From the NCBI RefSeq assembly GCF_013337115.1, contig NZ_SGWE01000004.1:1002001-1066000 (forward strand): a stretch of DNA of 64,000 nt, in the 5' to 3' direction. Numbering within the stretch: position 1 is the first letter of the stretch; each line of letters opens with the position of its first letter. Position numbers and translations under genes: made by a program. Positions 1 to 8,910 of the stretch are shown here, in pieces. The notes below the pieces were generated by a model that saw nothing but the letters and a program-made list of their open reading frames with translations, did not search any database and was not told where the DNA came from. The stretch is from Deinococcus sp. JMULE3. GTDB taxonomy: Bacteria > Deinococcota > Deinococci > Deinococcales > Deinococcaceae.

Positions 1-17
1 AGGGGTCCGAAGCTCAT
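1..17 (-). CDS. 5' end of a gene leaving the window (partial)
   Basis: A minus-strand ATG at 15-17 opens a frame (MSFGP...) that runs off the left edge. An AAGGAGT ribosome binding site lies about eight bases upstream on the minus strand, so translation from here is plausible. Only five codons are visible and no function can be assigned. Confidence 0.45.
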
Positions 18-236
18 GGTGTACTCCTTGGCTGTCCGGGTCGGATCAGCAGTGTGGGGTCTGCGGGGTGGGGTGCGTCTCACCCTGAAGGTATGCGAGT
101 CCGGGCGGATTGGATGGAGGACAGCTCACCTATCAAACCTTAATGGCACTTGGTCAAATGACGGTGAAGGCGCCGCGCTGCCCCCAGCGTGCCCCGGCAG
201 GCGCGGTCCAGATGCCCCGGCCCTCCCCCTGCGCTG
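18..236. other. Intergenic stretch with no gene seen
   Basis: Frames here have no ribosome binding site or -10 box and show no recognisable protein. Together with the repeat that follows, this is a 373-base gap between the partial gene at the left edge and the 3' end of the SDR gene. Confidence 0.5.
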
Positions 237-391
237 CATGGATTCCGTCTGTTTCTTTGACAACCCGGAACATCACCGGGTCGTCAACTCCACGCCCGGA
301 CTCCTCTCTGTTTCTCCTCTGCGGGGCAGCTCTGCGAGTCGCATCCGCTCGGATGGAATGGTCCTTGCGAACCATTCCATCCGAGTCCGTT
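237..391. repeat. Family A MITE-like repeat, copy 1 (degenerate ends)
   Basis: About 155 bp, matching the copies at 37136, 46300 and 63256. It has an ACCCGG/CCGGGT hairpin with an AACATCA loop near the left end and a GGATGGAATGGT/ACCATTCCATCC hairpin near the right end. The ends are worn: the left end reads CATGG where others read TACGG, and no 3-bp target duplication survives. It abuts the stop codon of the SDR gene. It also carries the GCAGCTCT..GAGTC module seen in copy 3 and at 8222 and 8340. Confidence 0.75.
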
Positions 392-1119
392 CAGATGCTC
401 CAGCCGCCGTCCACGAGGATCTCCTGCCCTGTGATGTACGCCGCTTCCTTGGTGGCCAGGAACGCGACGGCGGCCCCCACCTCGTTCGGTTCGCCGAAAC
501 GCCGGGCGGGAATGCGAGCCTTCAGGCGCTCGGCGTCGGCCGGGTCGGCGTGCAGGGCGTTCAGGCGTTCGGTGGCGGTGTAGCCGGGCGCGACCGTGTT
601 GCAGGTGACGCCGTCGGCGGCGACTTCCAGCGCCAGGGTCCGCAGGTGGTTCGTGACGGCGGCGCGCATGGCGTTGCTGACCGGCAGGTTCAGCGCGGGG
701 CGGCCCACGGTCAGGCTGGTCACGGCGATGATGCGGCCCCAGCGGCGCTCGCGCATGCCGGGCAGCACCGCCGTCGCCAGTCGGGCGGTGCTCAGGAACG
801 TCGTCTGGAAGCCCTGCCCCCACGCTTCCTCGGTGACGGCGCTGGGCTGCGCGGGGGGCGGCCCGCCCGCGTTGCTGACGAGGATATCCACCTGCCCGGC
901 AGCCTCCACTGCCGACGCCACACCTTCCTGCGTGCTCACGTCCGCCACGACCCAGCGCGCGCCGATGGCGTCGGCGGCGCGGCGCAGCACCTCCTCGTTG
1001 CGGGCGGCGAGCATCACCTGCGCGCCCAGGCGGATCAGATCGTGCGCGGCGGCCAGTCCGATGCCGCGGCTCCCGCCGGTCACCAGGGCGCGTTTCCCGT
1101 TCAGCTGAAAGAGGCTCAT
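391..1119 (-). CDS. SDR family NAD(P)-dependent oxidoreductase
   Basis: A 242-residue classical short-chain dehydrogenase/reductase, likely a cytosolic NAD(P)H-dependent keto-acyl or alcohol oxidoreductase. The glycine-rich cofactor motif TGGSRGIG is near residue 13 and NAGG near 85. The catalytic Ser falls in VTSLT. The usual YxxxK is not intact: the aligned stretch reads SNAMRAAV, so the catalytic Tyr and Lys appear to be missing. The C-terminus has GQEILVDGG, typical of the FabG-like group. The start at 1119 was chosen because TACCCT lies six bases upstream; an in-frame extension to 1194 lacks a signal. It is divergent from the MGCDIH gene. Substrate unknown, and activity is doubtful if the YxxxK loss is real. 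Confidence 0.85.
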   Translation of the reverse strand: MSLFQLNGKRALVTGGSRGIGLAAAHDLIRLGAQVMLAARNEEVLRRAADAIGARWVVADVSTQEGVASAVEAAGQVDILVSNAGGPPPAQPSAVTEEAWGQGFQTTFLSTARLATAVLPGMRERRWGRIIAVTSLTVGRPALNLPVSNAMRAAVTNHLRTLALEVAADGVTCNTVAPGYTATERLNALHADPADAERLKARIPARRFGEPNEVGAAVAFLATKEAAYITGQEILVDGGWSI

Positions 1120-1180
1120 GCGCCGAGGGTACACCGCGTGGGCCGCCCACACGGCAGGCGGAACTGGCATGCTCGGGGCT

Positions 1181-1702
1181 ATGGGCTGCGACATTCACGA
1201 GTATTACGAGATCCGCCGGAACGGCGTGTGGGAGCCAGCCGACCTCAACCCAATGCCGGACACCAGCGGAATGAGCCTGGAAGAGGAAAACCGGCTCATT
1301 GAAGCCCACTGGGCGCACCCGCTGGAGCTGGGCCGGGATTACGACCTGTTCGCGCTGCTGGCCGGCGTCCGCAACAGCATCGAGATCGAGCCGATCGCCG
1401 CCCCGCGCGGCCTGCCGGGCGATCTCAGTGCCGCCCTCCAGGCCGCCTGGGCAGAAGCGGAGATCTGGTGTCACCACCCGTCGTGGCTGACGCTGGACGA
1501 ACTGCTGCGCTTCGACTGGGATCAGCCGCTGCGGGATCTCGACCTGAGCGAGGTGAGCGTGAACCGCCGCCGGGAACGGGAGGTGCGCACCTACCGCGAC
1601 CTGGGGCAGGCCACGGGGCTGCTGAGCCGCGTCGTCCCGTACCTTCAGACTCGGGTGGCGGACCCGGCGGACCTGCGGCTGGTGTTCTGGTTCGACAACT
1701 GA
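1181..1702 (+). CDS. MGCDIH-type protein of unknown function
   Basis: 173 residues beginning MGCDIHEYYEIR, the hallmark start of a hypothetical family met in phages and scattered bacteria. The N-terminal Cys, Asp and His could form a metal site, but that is inference. The middle has RDYDLFALLAGVR, also typical of the family, and the C-terminus is charged and helical. CATGCT ends seven bases before the ATG, which supports this start over the in-frame ATG at 1169. No signal peptide or membrane segment. It stands alone between an SDR gene and mutS, with no phage genes near, so it looks domesticated. Function unknown. Confidence 0.75.
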   Translation: MGCDIHEYYEIRRNGVWEPADLNPMPDTSGMSLEEENRLIEAHWAHPLELGRDYDLFALLAGVRNSIEIEPIAAPRGLPGDLSAALQAAWAEAEIWCHHPSWLTLDELLRFDWDQPLRDLDLSEVSVNRRREREVRTYRDLGQATGLLSRVVPYLQTRVADPADLRLVFWFDN

Positions 1703-1772
1703 CCGGCCCGGACGCCGGGCAACGGTGCCCCTCTCGCCATGTGGCCTGCGGGGGGCGGCTATCCTGCGCGGG

Positions 1773-4313
1773 ATGCGGGCTCAGAATGTCCTGAAGGGAA
1801 CCGGGTCGGGGGCGCTGCCGCCGATGCTGGAGCAGTACGTGCGGATGCGGGACGAGGTGGCGGCGCAGCTGCCGCACGCGCTGCTGCTGTTCCAGGTGGG
1901 GGATTTCTACGAGACGTTCGGGGAGGACGCCGAGCGCACCGCGCGGCTGCTGGGGCTGGCGTTGACGCACAAGAGCAGCCGGGATTTCAGTACGCCCATG
2001 GCGGGCATTCCGCTGCGGGCGCTGGACAGTCACGTGGAGCGGCTGCTGGGGTGCGGGGTGTGCGTGGCGGTGGCGGATCAGGTGGAGGAGCCGGGCTCGG
2101 GCCTGATGGACCGCCGCGTGACGCAACTGCTGACGCCGGGCACGGTGACCGAGGAGCGGCACCTGGGCGCGGACGAGAATTACCTGGCGGCGGTGGCGAC
2201 CGGGGACGGGTACGCGCTGGCGCTGCTGGATGTGAGTACCGGGGAGTTCCGCTGCGCGGCGTTCCACACGCGGCTGGCGCTGTACGACGAGCTGGGGCGC
2301 TGCCGGGCGCGGGAGGTGCTGCTCGCGCCGGAACTGTCCGGGAACGCCGCGCTGCTGGCGGATTTCCAGGCGCGGTTCCCGGTGATGCTCTCCCCCGCCA
2401 GTTTCGAGGAGGCGGACGCGCACGAGGCGCTGCGGGTCACGCTGGGCGAGGTCCCGGCGAGTCTGTCGTCGGGGGCGCTGCGGCGGGCGTGCGGGGCGGT
2501 GCTGGGGTACGCGCGGGTGACGCAGCAGGGGCGGCTGGACATGGTGCGGCGCGTCGTGCGCTTCGAGCCGGGCGCGCACATGCGGCTGCCGGACGCGGCG
2601 GTGCGGGCGCTGGAGCTGTTCCAGGCGCAGTCCCCGCAGGGCCGCACGCTGACGGACGTGCTGGGGCAGACGCGCACGGCGGGCGGGCGTCGGCGCCTGC
2701 GGGCGTGGCTGCGCGCGCCTCTGCTGGACGAACTGAGCATCCGCGCGCGACTGGACGCGGTGGAGGCCTTCACGCGCGCGCCGGACCTGCGCGGCGCGGT
2801 GCGGTCGCTGCTGTACCGCGCGCACGATCTGGAGCGGCTCTCGGCGCGGGTCTCGACCCGGCGGGCCGCGCCGCGCGAGGTGGCGGCGCTGGCCCGCACG
2901 CTGGACCTGCTGCCCGAGGCGACCGAACTGCTGGGCGCGCAGGGGGGCCTGCTGGGCGGCGTGCGCGATCGGCTGTCGGCCCTGCCGGACGTCGTGACCC
3001 GCATCCGCGCCGCGCTGGTGGACGAACCGCCCATCCGCGTGGGAGACGGCGGCCTGATCCGTGACGGCTTCCACGCCGAGCTGGACGAGCTGCGCGCCGC
3101 CGCGATCGGGCACCGCGCGTGGCTGGCGGACCTGGAGGTCACCGAGCGGCAGCGCACCGGGATTGGCAGCCTGAAGGTCGGGTACAACAGCGTGTTCGGG
3201 TACTACCTGGAGGTCACGGGCGCGCACCTGGGCAAGGTGCCCGCCGATTACCGGCAGGTGGCGACCCTGAAGGACCGCGCGCGCTTCACCCGCCCGGACC
3301 TGCGCGAACGTGAACGTGAGATCGCCCGGCTGGAGGCCGCCGCGAGCCGCCTGGAGCAGGAGGTCTTCACCGAGCTGCGTGACAGTCTCGCCGCGCACGC
3401 CGAGGCGCTGGCGGACGCCGCCGGGGCGCTGAGTGAACTGGACGTCCTGGCCGCGCTGGCCGACGTGGCCGCCGAGCACGGCTGGATCCGCCCCGTGACC
3501 AGTGACGGTCCGCTGCGGCTGGTGCAGGCGCGGCACCCGGTCGTGGAACGCAGCCTGGGCGGACGGTTCGTGCCGAACGACGTGCACCTCGACCCGGCGC
3601 GGCGCGCGGTGCTGCTGACCGGACCGAACATGGCCGGGAAAAGCACGTACCTGCGCACGGCGGCTCTGTGCGCGCTGCTGCATCAGATCGGCTCGTTCGT
3701 GCCCGCCGACCACGCCGAACTGCCCGTGTACGACGCCGTGCACACCCGCATCGGCGCGAGTGACGACCTCGCGGGCGGACGCTCCACGTTCATGGTCGAG
3801 ATGAGCGAACTCGCCGCGATCCTGCACGGCGCGACGCACGCCAGCCTCGTGATCCTCGACGAGATCGGGCGCGGCACCAGCACCCTCGACGGGCTCGCCA
3901 TCGCGCAGGCGGCGCTGGAACACCTGCACGCCGCCGGGGCGCACACGCTGTTCGCCACGCACTACTTCGAACTCACCCGCCTGGAAAGTGACCTGCCCGG
4001 CCTCGTGAACCTCCACGTCGCCGCCGAGGAGGACGCCGCCGGGAGCGGGGGCCTGACCTTCTACCATCAGGTCGTGCCCGGCGCGGCCCGCCAGAGTTAC
4101 GGCGTGGAGGTCGCCCGCCTCGCCGGACTGCCCGGCGCGGTGACCACCCGCGCCGCGCGCCTCCTGACCGCGCTGGGCGCGCAGGGGGCCGACACGCGCC
4201 TCACGCGGGAACTCGCCACGCTGGATCTGGCGCGGCTGACGCCCATGCAGGCGCTGGACCTGCTGCACCGCTGGCAGCGCGAGGTCACGGGAGCAGAGAC
4301 CACACCGGGCTGA
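1773..4313 (+). CDS. mutS: DNA mismatch repair protein MutS
   Basis: 846 residues. MutS binds base mismatches and small loops and, with ATP, recruits MutL. The mismatch-reading Phe-x-Glu is in GDFYETF near residue 47. Later come the connector and lever domains, the clamp, and the ATPase: Walker A TGPNMAGKST near 618, the ABC-like signature region, Walker B VILDEIGRGTST, and the conserved FATHYFEL. Length is normal for MutS1. The ATG at 1773 follows TATCCT by seven bases, so the mRNA is probably leaderless; a longer frame back to 1725 is not supported. A GlcD-type gene follows after 26 bases, then mutL, so the two repair genes lie close together. Confidence 0.97.
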   Translation: MRAQNVLKGTGSGALPPMLEQYVRMRDEVAAQLPHALLLFQVGDFYETFGEDAERTARLLGLALTHKSSRDFSTPMAGIPLRALDSHVERLLGCGVCVAVADQVEEPGSGLMDRRVTQLLTPGTVTEERHLGADENYLAAVATGDGYALALLDVSTGEFRCAAFHTRLALYDELGRCRAREVLLAPELSGNAALLADFQARFPVMLSPASFEEADAHEALRVTLGEVPASLSSGALRRACGAVLGYARVTQQGRLDMVRRVVRFEPGAHMRLPDAAVRALELFQAQSPQGRTLTDVLGQTRTAGGRRRLRAWLRAPLLDELSIRARLDAVEAFTRAPDLRGAVRSLLYRAHDLERLSARVSTRRAAPREVAALARTLDLLPEATELLGAQGGLLGGVRDRLSALPDVVTRIRAALVDEPPIRVGDGGLIRDGFHAELDELRAAAIGHRAWLADLEVTERQRTGIGSLKVGYNSVFGYYLEVTGAHLGKVPADYRQVATLKDRARFTRPDLREREREIARLEAAASRLEQEVFTELRDSLAAHAEALADAAGALSELDVLAALADVAAEHGWIRPVTSDGPLRLVQARHPVVERSLGGRFVPNDVHLDPARRAVLLTGPNMAGKSTYLRTAALCALLHQIGSFVPADHAELPVYDAVHTRIGASDDLAGGRSTFMVEMSELAAILHGATHASLVILDEIGRGTSTLDGLAIAQAALEHLHAAGAHTLFATHYFELTRLESDLPGLVNLHVAAEEDAAGSGGLTFYHQVVPGAARQSYGVEVARLAGLPGAVTTRAARLLTALGAQGADTRLTRELATLDLARLTPMQALDLLHRWQREVTGAETTPG

Positions 4314-4339
4314 GGAACACGCAGGCGCAGAATGGGCGC

Positions 4340-5728
4340 ATGACGACAACCGGTCTGGGTGGGGCGGCGCTGGGGGCGTTCCGGGCGCGGTTCGGGGAGG
4401 CGCTGAGCACGGCGGACGCCGCGCTGGACGCCCACGGGCGGGACGAGAGTGGTCTGGAGGTCGTGCGGCCCGGCGCGGTGCTGTTCGCGCGGACCGAGGC
4501 GGACGTGGTGGACGCGCTGGCGCTGGCACGGGAGTTCCGGGTGCCGGTGGTGCCGTTCGCGGCGGGCAGCGGCCTGGAAGGGCAGCTGATCCCGCCGCCG
4601 GGCGCGCTGAGCCTGAACCTGAGCGGCATGACGCGCGTGCTGGAGGTGCGTCCGGGGGCGTTTCAGGCGACGGTGGAACCGGGCGTGACGTATCCGCAAC
4701 TGAACCGCGCCGTGCGCGCGCAGGGGTTGTTCTTCCCGGTGGATCCGGGCGCCGAGGCGACGCTGGGCGGCATGGCGTCCACGAACGCGAGCGGCACGGC
4801 GGCCGTGCGCTACGGGACGACACGGGAGAACGTGCTGGCGCTGCGGGTGGCGCTGATGGACGGGCGGGTGCTGTCGCTGGGCAGCCGGGCGCGCAAGAGC
4901 AGCGCCGGGTACGACCTGCGGCACCTGTTCCTGGGGGCGGAGGGCACGCTGGGCGTGATCACGGAGCTGACGGTGAGGTTGTGGCCGCTGCCGTCGGCGC
5001 GGCTGGCGCTGCGCTGCGCGTTCCCGGACGTGCCCTCGGCGGCGTGGGCGGCGACGGCGGTGATGGGCGTGGCGGCGCAACCGGAACGGCTGGAACTCAT
5101 GGACGCGCGCGGCCTGCGGGCCGTGAACCGCCACCTGGGCCTGACTGAGCCGGAGGTGCCGACCCTCTGGATCGAACTGGCCGGTGCCTCGGCGGGGGCG
5201 CTGGAGGACGTCCGGGCGCTGTGCGAGGAGCTGTGCCGCGACGCGGGCGCGCTGAACGTGCGGGTCGCCCGGCAACCGGAGGACCTGGAGGCCCTGTGGC
5301 GGGCGCGGCACCACGCGTTCTACGCGCTGAAGGCGCTGTATCCGGGCGAGGCGTTCCTCAGCACGGACCTGTGCGTGCCGCTGGACGCCCTGCCGGAGAT
5401 CCTGACCTTTACCGAGGACGGGCTGCGGGCAGAGGGCCTGGACGCGAGCGTGCTGGGCCACGTGGGGGACGGGAACTTTCACGTGCTGTTCCACGCGCCG
5501 CGCGGCTCGGGCGACTGGGCGCGGATCGAGGCACTATACGCGCGGCTGGTCGAGCGGACGCTGGCGCTGGGCGGCACGTGCAGCGGCGAGCACGGCGTGG
5601 GCCTGCACAAACGCCGGTTCCTGCGCGCCCAGCACGGCGACACGGTGGAGCTGATGCGCGAGGTGAAGACCATGCTGGACCCGCTGAACCTGCTCAATCC
5701 GGGGAAGGTGCTGCCCGACCCGGCCTGA
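4340..5728 (+). CDS. FAD-binding oxidase, GlcD / D-lactate dehydrogenase type
   Basis: 462 residues of the vanillyl-alcohol-oxidase fold family that oxidises 2-hydroxy acids such as glycolate or D-lactate. The N-terminal FAD domain has [12 protein letters not shown] and GVTYPQLN, then [17 protein letters not shown]. The C-terminal FAD-oxidase domain has the [13 protein letters not shown] metal/substrate motif near residue 374 and the closing [11 protein letters not shown]. Length fits GlcD (about 460). No GlcE or GlcF iron-sulfur subunits are adjacent, so it may act alone, like cytochrome-linked D-lactate dehydrogenase. It lies between mutS and mutL on the same strand, with no obvious functional link. 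Substrate cannot be decided from sequence. Confidence 0.9.
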   Translation: MTTTGLGGAALGAFRARFGEALSTADAALDAHGRDESGLEVVRPGAVLFARTEADVVDALALAREFRVPVVPFAAGSGLEGQLIPPPGALSLNLSGMTRVLEVRPGAFQATVEPGVTYPQLNRAVRAQGLFFPVDPGAEATLGGMASTNASGTAAVRYGTTRENVLALRVALMDGRVLSLGSRARKSSAGYDLRHLFLGAEGTLGVITELTVRLWPLPSARLALRCAFPDVPSAAWAATAVMGVAAQPERLELMDARGLRAVNRHLGLTEPEVPTLWIELAGASAGALEDVRALCEELCRDAGALNVRVARQPEDLEALWRARHHAFYALKALYPGEAFLSTDLCVPLDALPEILTFTEDGLRAEGLDASVLGHVGDGNFHVLFHAPRGSGDWARIEALYARLVERTLALGGTCSGEHGVGLHKRRFLRAQHGDTVELMREVKTMLDPLNLLNPGKVLPDPA

Positions 5729-5766
5729 TCGCGACCTGGGGCGGAAAGTGTCGGCCCGTGACCCGC

Positions 5767-5772
5767 TACCCT
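5767..5772 (+). promoter_or_regulatory. -10 box of mutL, leaderless type
   Basis: TACCCT ends six bases before the GTG at 5779, with no Shine-Dalgarno sequence between. This fixes the mutL start and shows that mutL has its own promoter inside the mutS-glcD-mutL run. Confidence 0.6.
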
Positions 5773-5778
5773 GACCGG

Positions 5779-7448
5779 GTGACCTCGCCTGATATCCATG
5801 TTCTTCCGGCTCATGTGGCGCGTCTGATCGCGGCGGGTGAGGTGGTGTCGCGTCCGCTGGACGTGGTGCGGGAACTGGTGGACAACGCGCTGGACGCCGG
5901 GGCGACCCGCGTGGAGGTTGAGGTGGACGGCGGGGGTCTGCGGCTGGTGCGGGTGCGGGACAACGGGGGGGCATCCCGGCGGGGTCGGTGGGGCTGGCGC
6001 CGCTGCGGCACGCGACGAGCAAGCTGTCGCCGCAGGCGCGCTCGGTGGAGGGCGTGACGACGCTGGGGTTCCGGGGCGAGGCGCTGTGGGCGGCGGCGCA
6101 GGCCGGGGAGCTGCATGTAGTGTCGCGTCCGGCGGCGCAGGTGGGGGCGTGCGAGGTGCTCGCGCAGGGCGAGGACGTGCAGGTGGCGCGGACGTCCGCC
6201 CCGGCGGGAACGACGGTGACGGTGCGCAACCTCTTCGCGCGGCTGCCGGGGCGGCTGCGGACGCAGGTTCCGGCGGCGTCGGAGGTGCGGGAGGTGACGG
6301 CGCTGCTGGGCCGGTACGTGCTGCACCATCCGGGCCTGCACTGGCGGCTGACGGTGGACGGCGAGGTGCGTCTGACGCACGCGCCGAGCGATCACCGGGG
6401 CGCGGTGGCGAGCGTGTACGGCCCGCTGAGCGCGAACCGCGTGCTGGCCGTCTCGGGCGAGGGGGTGCGCGGGGTGGTGTCCCGCCCGGAGTTGACGCGC
6501 GCGCGGCGGGACCGGATGCATGTCAGCGTGAACGGGCGGCCGGTGCTGGCCCCGCCGGAGCTGGAACGCGCGGTGATCGAGGGCTTCGGGGAGCTGCTTC
6601 CGGCGGGCGTGGCGCCGCTGTGCGTGCTGGACGTGACGGTCGCACCGGAGGATCACAACCCGAACGTGCATCCGGCGAAGCAGGTGGTGGCGCTGGCGGA
6701 CCTGCCGGGCGTGGCGGCGCGCGTGCGGGCGGCGGTGGCGGCGGCGCTGGCGGCGCATCCGCTGGCGCGGGCTCTGCCGGAGTTGCGCCCGGCGGCGGAG
6801 CCCGCCCCGGCGCCGGGGCACGCGGCGTTCCCGGCCTTGACGCTGCTGGGCGTGTACCAGGAGCTGTACCTGCTGGCGCAGGGCGAGGGGGACCTGTGGG
6901 TGGTGGACGCGCACGCCGCGCACGAACGGGCGCTGTTCGAGCACCTGACCCGTGCGCTGGCCGCTGCCCCCCCGGCGGACCTGCCCGAGCCGGAGCTGCT
7001 GCACCTGACCCCCGAGCAGCTCTCACGCCTGCATGAGCGCGGCCCCGAGTTGCAGGGCTGGGGCCTGACCCTGGAGGACTTCGGGGCGGGGCTGGCGCGG
7101 CTGCGTACCCTGCCGGCCGCGCTGGCCCCGCTGAACGTGCCCAGATTGCACGAGCAGATCGTCGAGTGCGCGCTGGGTGACGGTCCGGACCCGCGCCGGG
7201 ACGTGCTGGCGCGGCTGGCGTGCGCGCCCGCGCTGAAGGCCGGGATGCTGGACCTGGGGCGGGGGCAGGCGGTACTGGACGCCCTGGCGGCCTGCGAGCA
7301 CCCGTGGGCGTGCCCGCACGGGCGGCCCACCGTGCTGCGCCTCAGCGAGCGGGATCTGGCGCACGCGTTCGGGCGGCGGGGCGCGCGGGACGTACCGCGC
7401 GGGCGGGACGCCGCGCCCAGTGCCCCGCCGGAGGTCAGCGGGTCGTGA
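5779..7448 (+). pseudogene. mutL: DNA mismatch repair protein MutL, broken by a 1-base frameshift
   Basis: Reading begins at GTG 5779 with the MutL GHKL ATPase motifs AAGEVV and [12 protein letters not shown], then reaches VRDNGG. At the run of seven G (5965-5971) the frame is lost and stops at 6057 after 92 residues. One extra G would give DNGGGIPAG and join the second frame ([22 protein letters not shown]) through to 7448, about 556 residues, the usual length. The C-terminal domain has DAHAAHERALFE, close to the DQHAxxExxxxE nicking motif, and CPHGRPT, as in MutL proteins of bacteria without MutH. As written, no functional MutL is made. An assembly undercall of an 8-G run is the simplest alternative to a real mutation. 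The 3' end overlaps the next, convergent gene by 14 bases. Confidence 0.9.
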
Positions 7449-8058
7449 AGGCGCTGCGCTGGCCGCTGAACAGCGTGGGGAAGGTCGCGCGGGCGTCGCG
7501 GCTCAGGACCGGCTGCACCCAGTAGGGCAGGTTCACGGTGGCGTTCATGACCCTGAACTGCCCGTCGCGGTTCTCGGTGGTCACGCCAGTCCAGCCCTGC
7601 CGCAGCGTGAGGTCGTAGGAGGTATTCAGGCCCGCGCAGCGCCCCCGCAGGGTGACGGTCCGGTCGCTGTACACCCACTGCCCGCGCCGGGTGGCGACCG
7701 TGGGGTGATCGGCCTGTACCAGGGTCGCCACGCTGTTCGAGGTGGCGTTGAACAGCAGCAGCGTCTCGGCGGTGTACGTGCGGGCCCCGGCGGGCTTCAC
7801 GCTCACGCCGTCGCACACGTCCAGTGGCTGCACTGGGGGCCTGAAGTCGGTCGGGACGACCACGTTGAACCGCGCGCCGTTCAACGGTCCCATGCCGAGC
7901 AGCCACCCGCCGCTCAGGTTCGTCAGCAGGACGGTCAGGCGGCCACTGCCGAGCGGGCGGGTCTGTTCCGGGTTGCGCAGCTGCCCTCCCAGGCTGAACG
8001 AGGACGCCGGGGCGAGGGACAGGCTGGCGAGCAGCAGGGTCGGAATCACGCGGTTCAC
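7435..8058 (-). CDS. Secreted protein of unknown function
   Basis: 207 residues starting at GTG 8058. A clear signal peptide (MNRVIPTLLLASLSLAPASSF) has a likely cleavage site near residues 20-22. The mature part is rich in beta-strand-forming Thr, Val and Leu and has two Cys (DVCDGV and GRCAGL) that could form a disulfide. No catalytic motif is recognised. It is convergent with mutL. Probably periplasmic or surface-exposed. Confidence 0.7.
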   Translation of the reverse strand: MNRVIPTLLLASLSLAPASSFSLGGQLRNPEQTRPLGSGRLTVLLTNLSGGWLLGMGPLNGARFNVVVPTDFRPPVQPLDVCDGVSVKPAGARTYTAETLLLFNATSNSVATLVQADHPTVATRRGQWVYSDRTVTLRGRCAGLNTSYDLTLRQGWTGVTTENRDGQFRVMNATVNLPYWVQPVLSRDARATFPTLFSGQRSAFTTR

Positions 8059-8159
8059 GCGGGGAATGGTGCGCTGACAGCGTCAATGCCGTGTCGGCCA
8101 GCGTGAAGTTCATCACGCGCGGCCCAGACGACCCGGTATCGGCGGGGGGTCAGCCGCTT

Positions 8160-8253
8160 CGGAACCTCAGCCCTGCCGCCCTTCAACTCCACTTTCAACC
8201 GCTGTCTTCCTCAGGTGCTCGCGCTGCGGCGCAGCTCTTCGAGTCCGCTCGAT
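8160..8253 (+). repeat. Family C repeat, copy 1, interrupted by a family B element
   Basis: 8160-8215 (…CCCTTCAACTCC… to TCAGG) matches 63769-63845 and the reverse complement of 45793-45884. It continues as GTGCTCGC…GCTCGATTCA up to the B element, and resumes as the hairpin at 8425-8460. This copy also carries the GCAGCTCTTCGAGTC module. Confidence 0.65.
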
Positions 8254-8256
8254 TCA

Positions 8257-8424
8257 TACGGGATTCAAGTGATTCCAAAACATTCGGAGTCGCCCGGTGG
8301 CCCCCTCACCCTTCCGTCGCTTCGCTCCTCCCTCCCTCTCTGCTGCGCAGCTCTCCGAGTCCCACAGGGGGAGAGGGGACAACGGAAGGCAATCACGTTG
8401 GAAGCAAGTCAATTTCATCCCGTA
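8257..8424. mobile_element. Family B MITE-like element, copy 1, with TCA target duplication
   Basis: 168 bp bounded by TACGGGAT and ATCCCGTA inverted ends and flanked by direct TCA at 8254-8256 and 8425-8427. The interior has a GGGGGAGAGGGG arm facing CCCTCCCTCTC, typical of widespread intergenic hairpins. Compared with copies at 18789 and 37333 it holds an extra block of about 20 bases (CTGCGCAGCTCTCCGAGT). It carries no coding sequence, so movement would need a transposase in trans. Confidence 0.8.
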
Positions 8425-8460
8425 TCAGAGGTATCGAGAGATACCTTCAACACCTCTGAA
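8425..8460. repeat. Family D hairpin, copy 1
   Basis: TCAGAGGT and ACCTCTGA close a 36-base hairpin; GTATC-GAGA-GATAC forms an inner stem. The same element stands at 63865-63900 with about 80 percent identity. It ends eight bases before the stop codon of the convergent minus-strand gene and could serve as its terminator. Confidence 0.6.
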
Positions 8461-8468
8461 TGCTGGGG

Positions 8469-8810
8469 TCAGAAGTGCGTGCGGAACACGCTGGCGCGTG
8501 GGGCGGGGCGGCGTTCGCCGTGCCGGGAGGGGTTGTGACGGGTGACGTCCAGGTACACGAGGCGCAGCAGTTCCCAGCGTTTCAGGCCGGGTTTCTGGCG
8601 TTGTTTGCCCAGGACGTGGCGTTCCAGCGCGGCGCGGTTGCCGTTCAGGGCGGCCAGGACGCGCGCCTCCCAGTACACGTCCTGCGCGGAGTCGCGGCGG
8701 CCCGGTCCACGGGGGATGCGCTGGTAATCGTGTTTGCCGCCCAGCACGCTGCGCAGGAGGAGCGCGGCGGCAGTCAGGACGACAACCAGCAGCAGCGTTG
8801 TGAGGATCAT
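8469..8810 (-). CDS. Small single-pass membrane protein, unknown function
   Basis: 113 residues. The N-terminal MILTTLLLVVVLTAAALLL segment is one transmembrane helix or signal anchor; the rest is basic and hydrophilic. ALNGNRAALERHVLGKQRQK and LKRWELLRLVYLDVTR look like amphipathic helices. TACAGT ends six bases before this ATG, which favours it over the longer frame from 8858. No family recognised. It is followed by repeats at its 3' end. Confidence 0.65.
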   Translation of the reverse strand: MILTTLLLVVVLTAAALLLRSVLGGKHDYQRIPRGPGRRDSAQDVYWEARVLAALNGNRAALERHVLGKQRQKPGLKRWELLRLVYLDVTRHNPSRHGERRPAPRASVFRTHF

Positions 8811-8910
8811 TCGCGTACTGTACCGGGCTGTGGCGCGGCGGGTGACGAAGTTTGTCACGTCGTCAGCTTCGGTTCAGACATCCCCCGTTTGGGGGCGAGG
8901 TTGGATCTGG

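Noticed and set aside
1425..4823. Very long minus-strand frame (1132 codons) opposite mutS
   Set aside because: Antisense to conserved mutS; the protein is Arg/Pro/Gln-rich low complexity, an effect of high GC at third positions.
5965..5971. Programmed -1 frameshift in mutL
   Set aside because: The tract could slip, but there is no clear downstream stimulatory structure and three other genes have the same type of lesion, so error or mutation is simpler.
8257..8424. CRISPR-like repeat unit
   Set aside because: Repeats are dispersed single copies with inverted ends, not regularly spaced.
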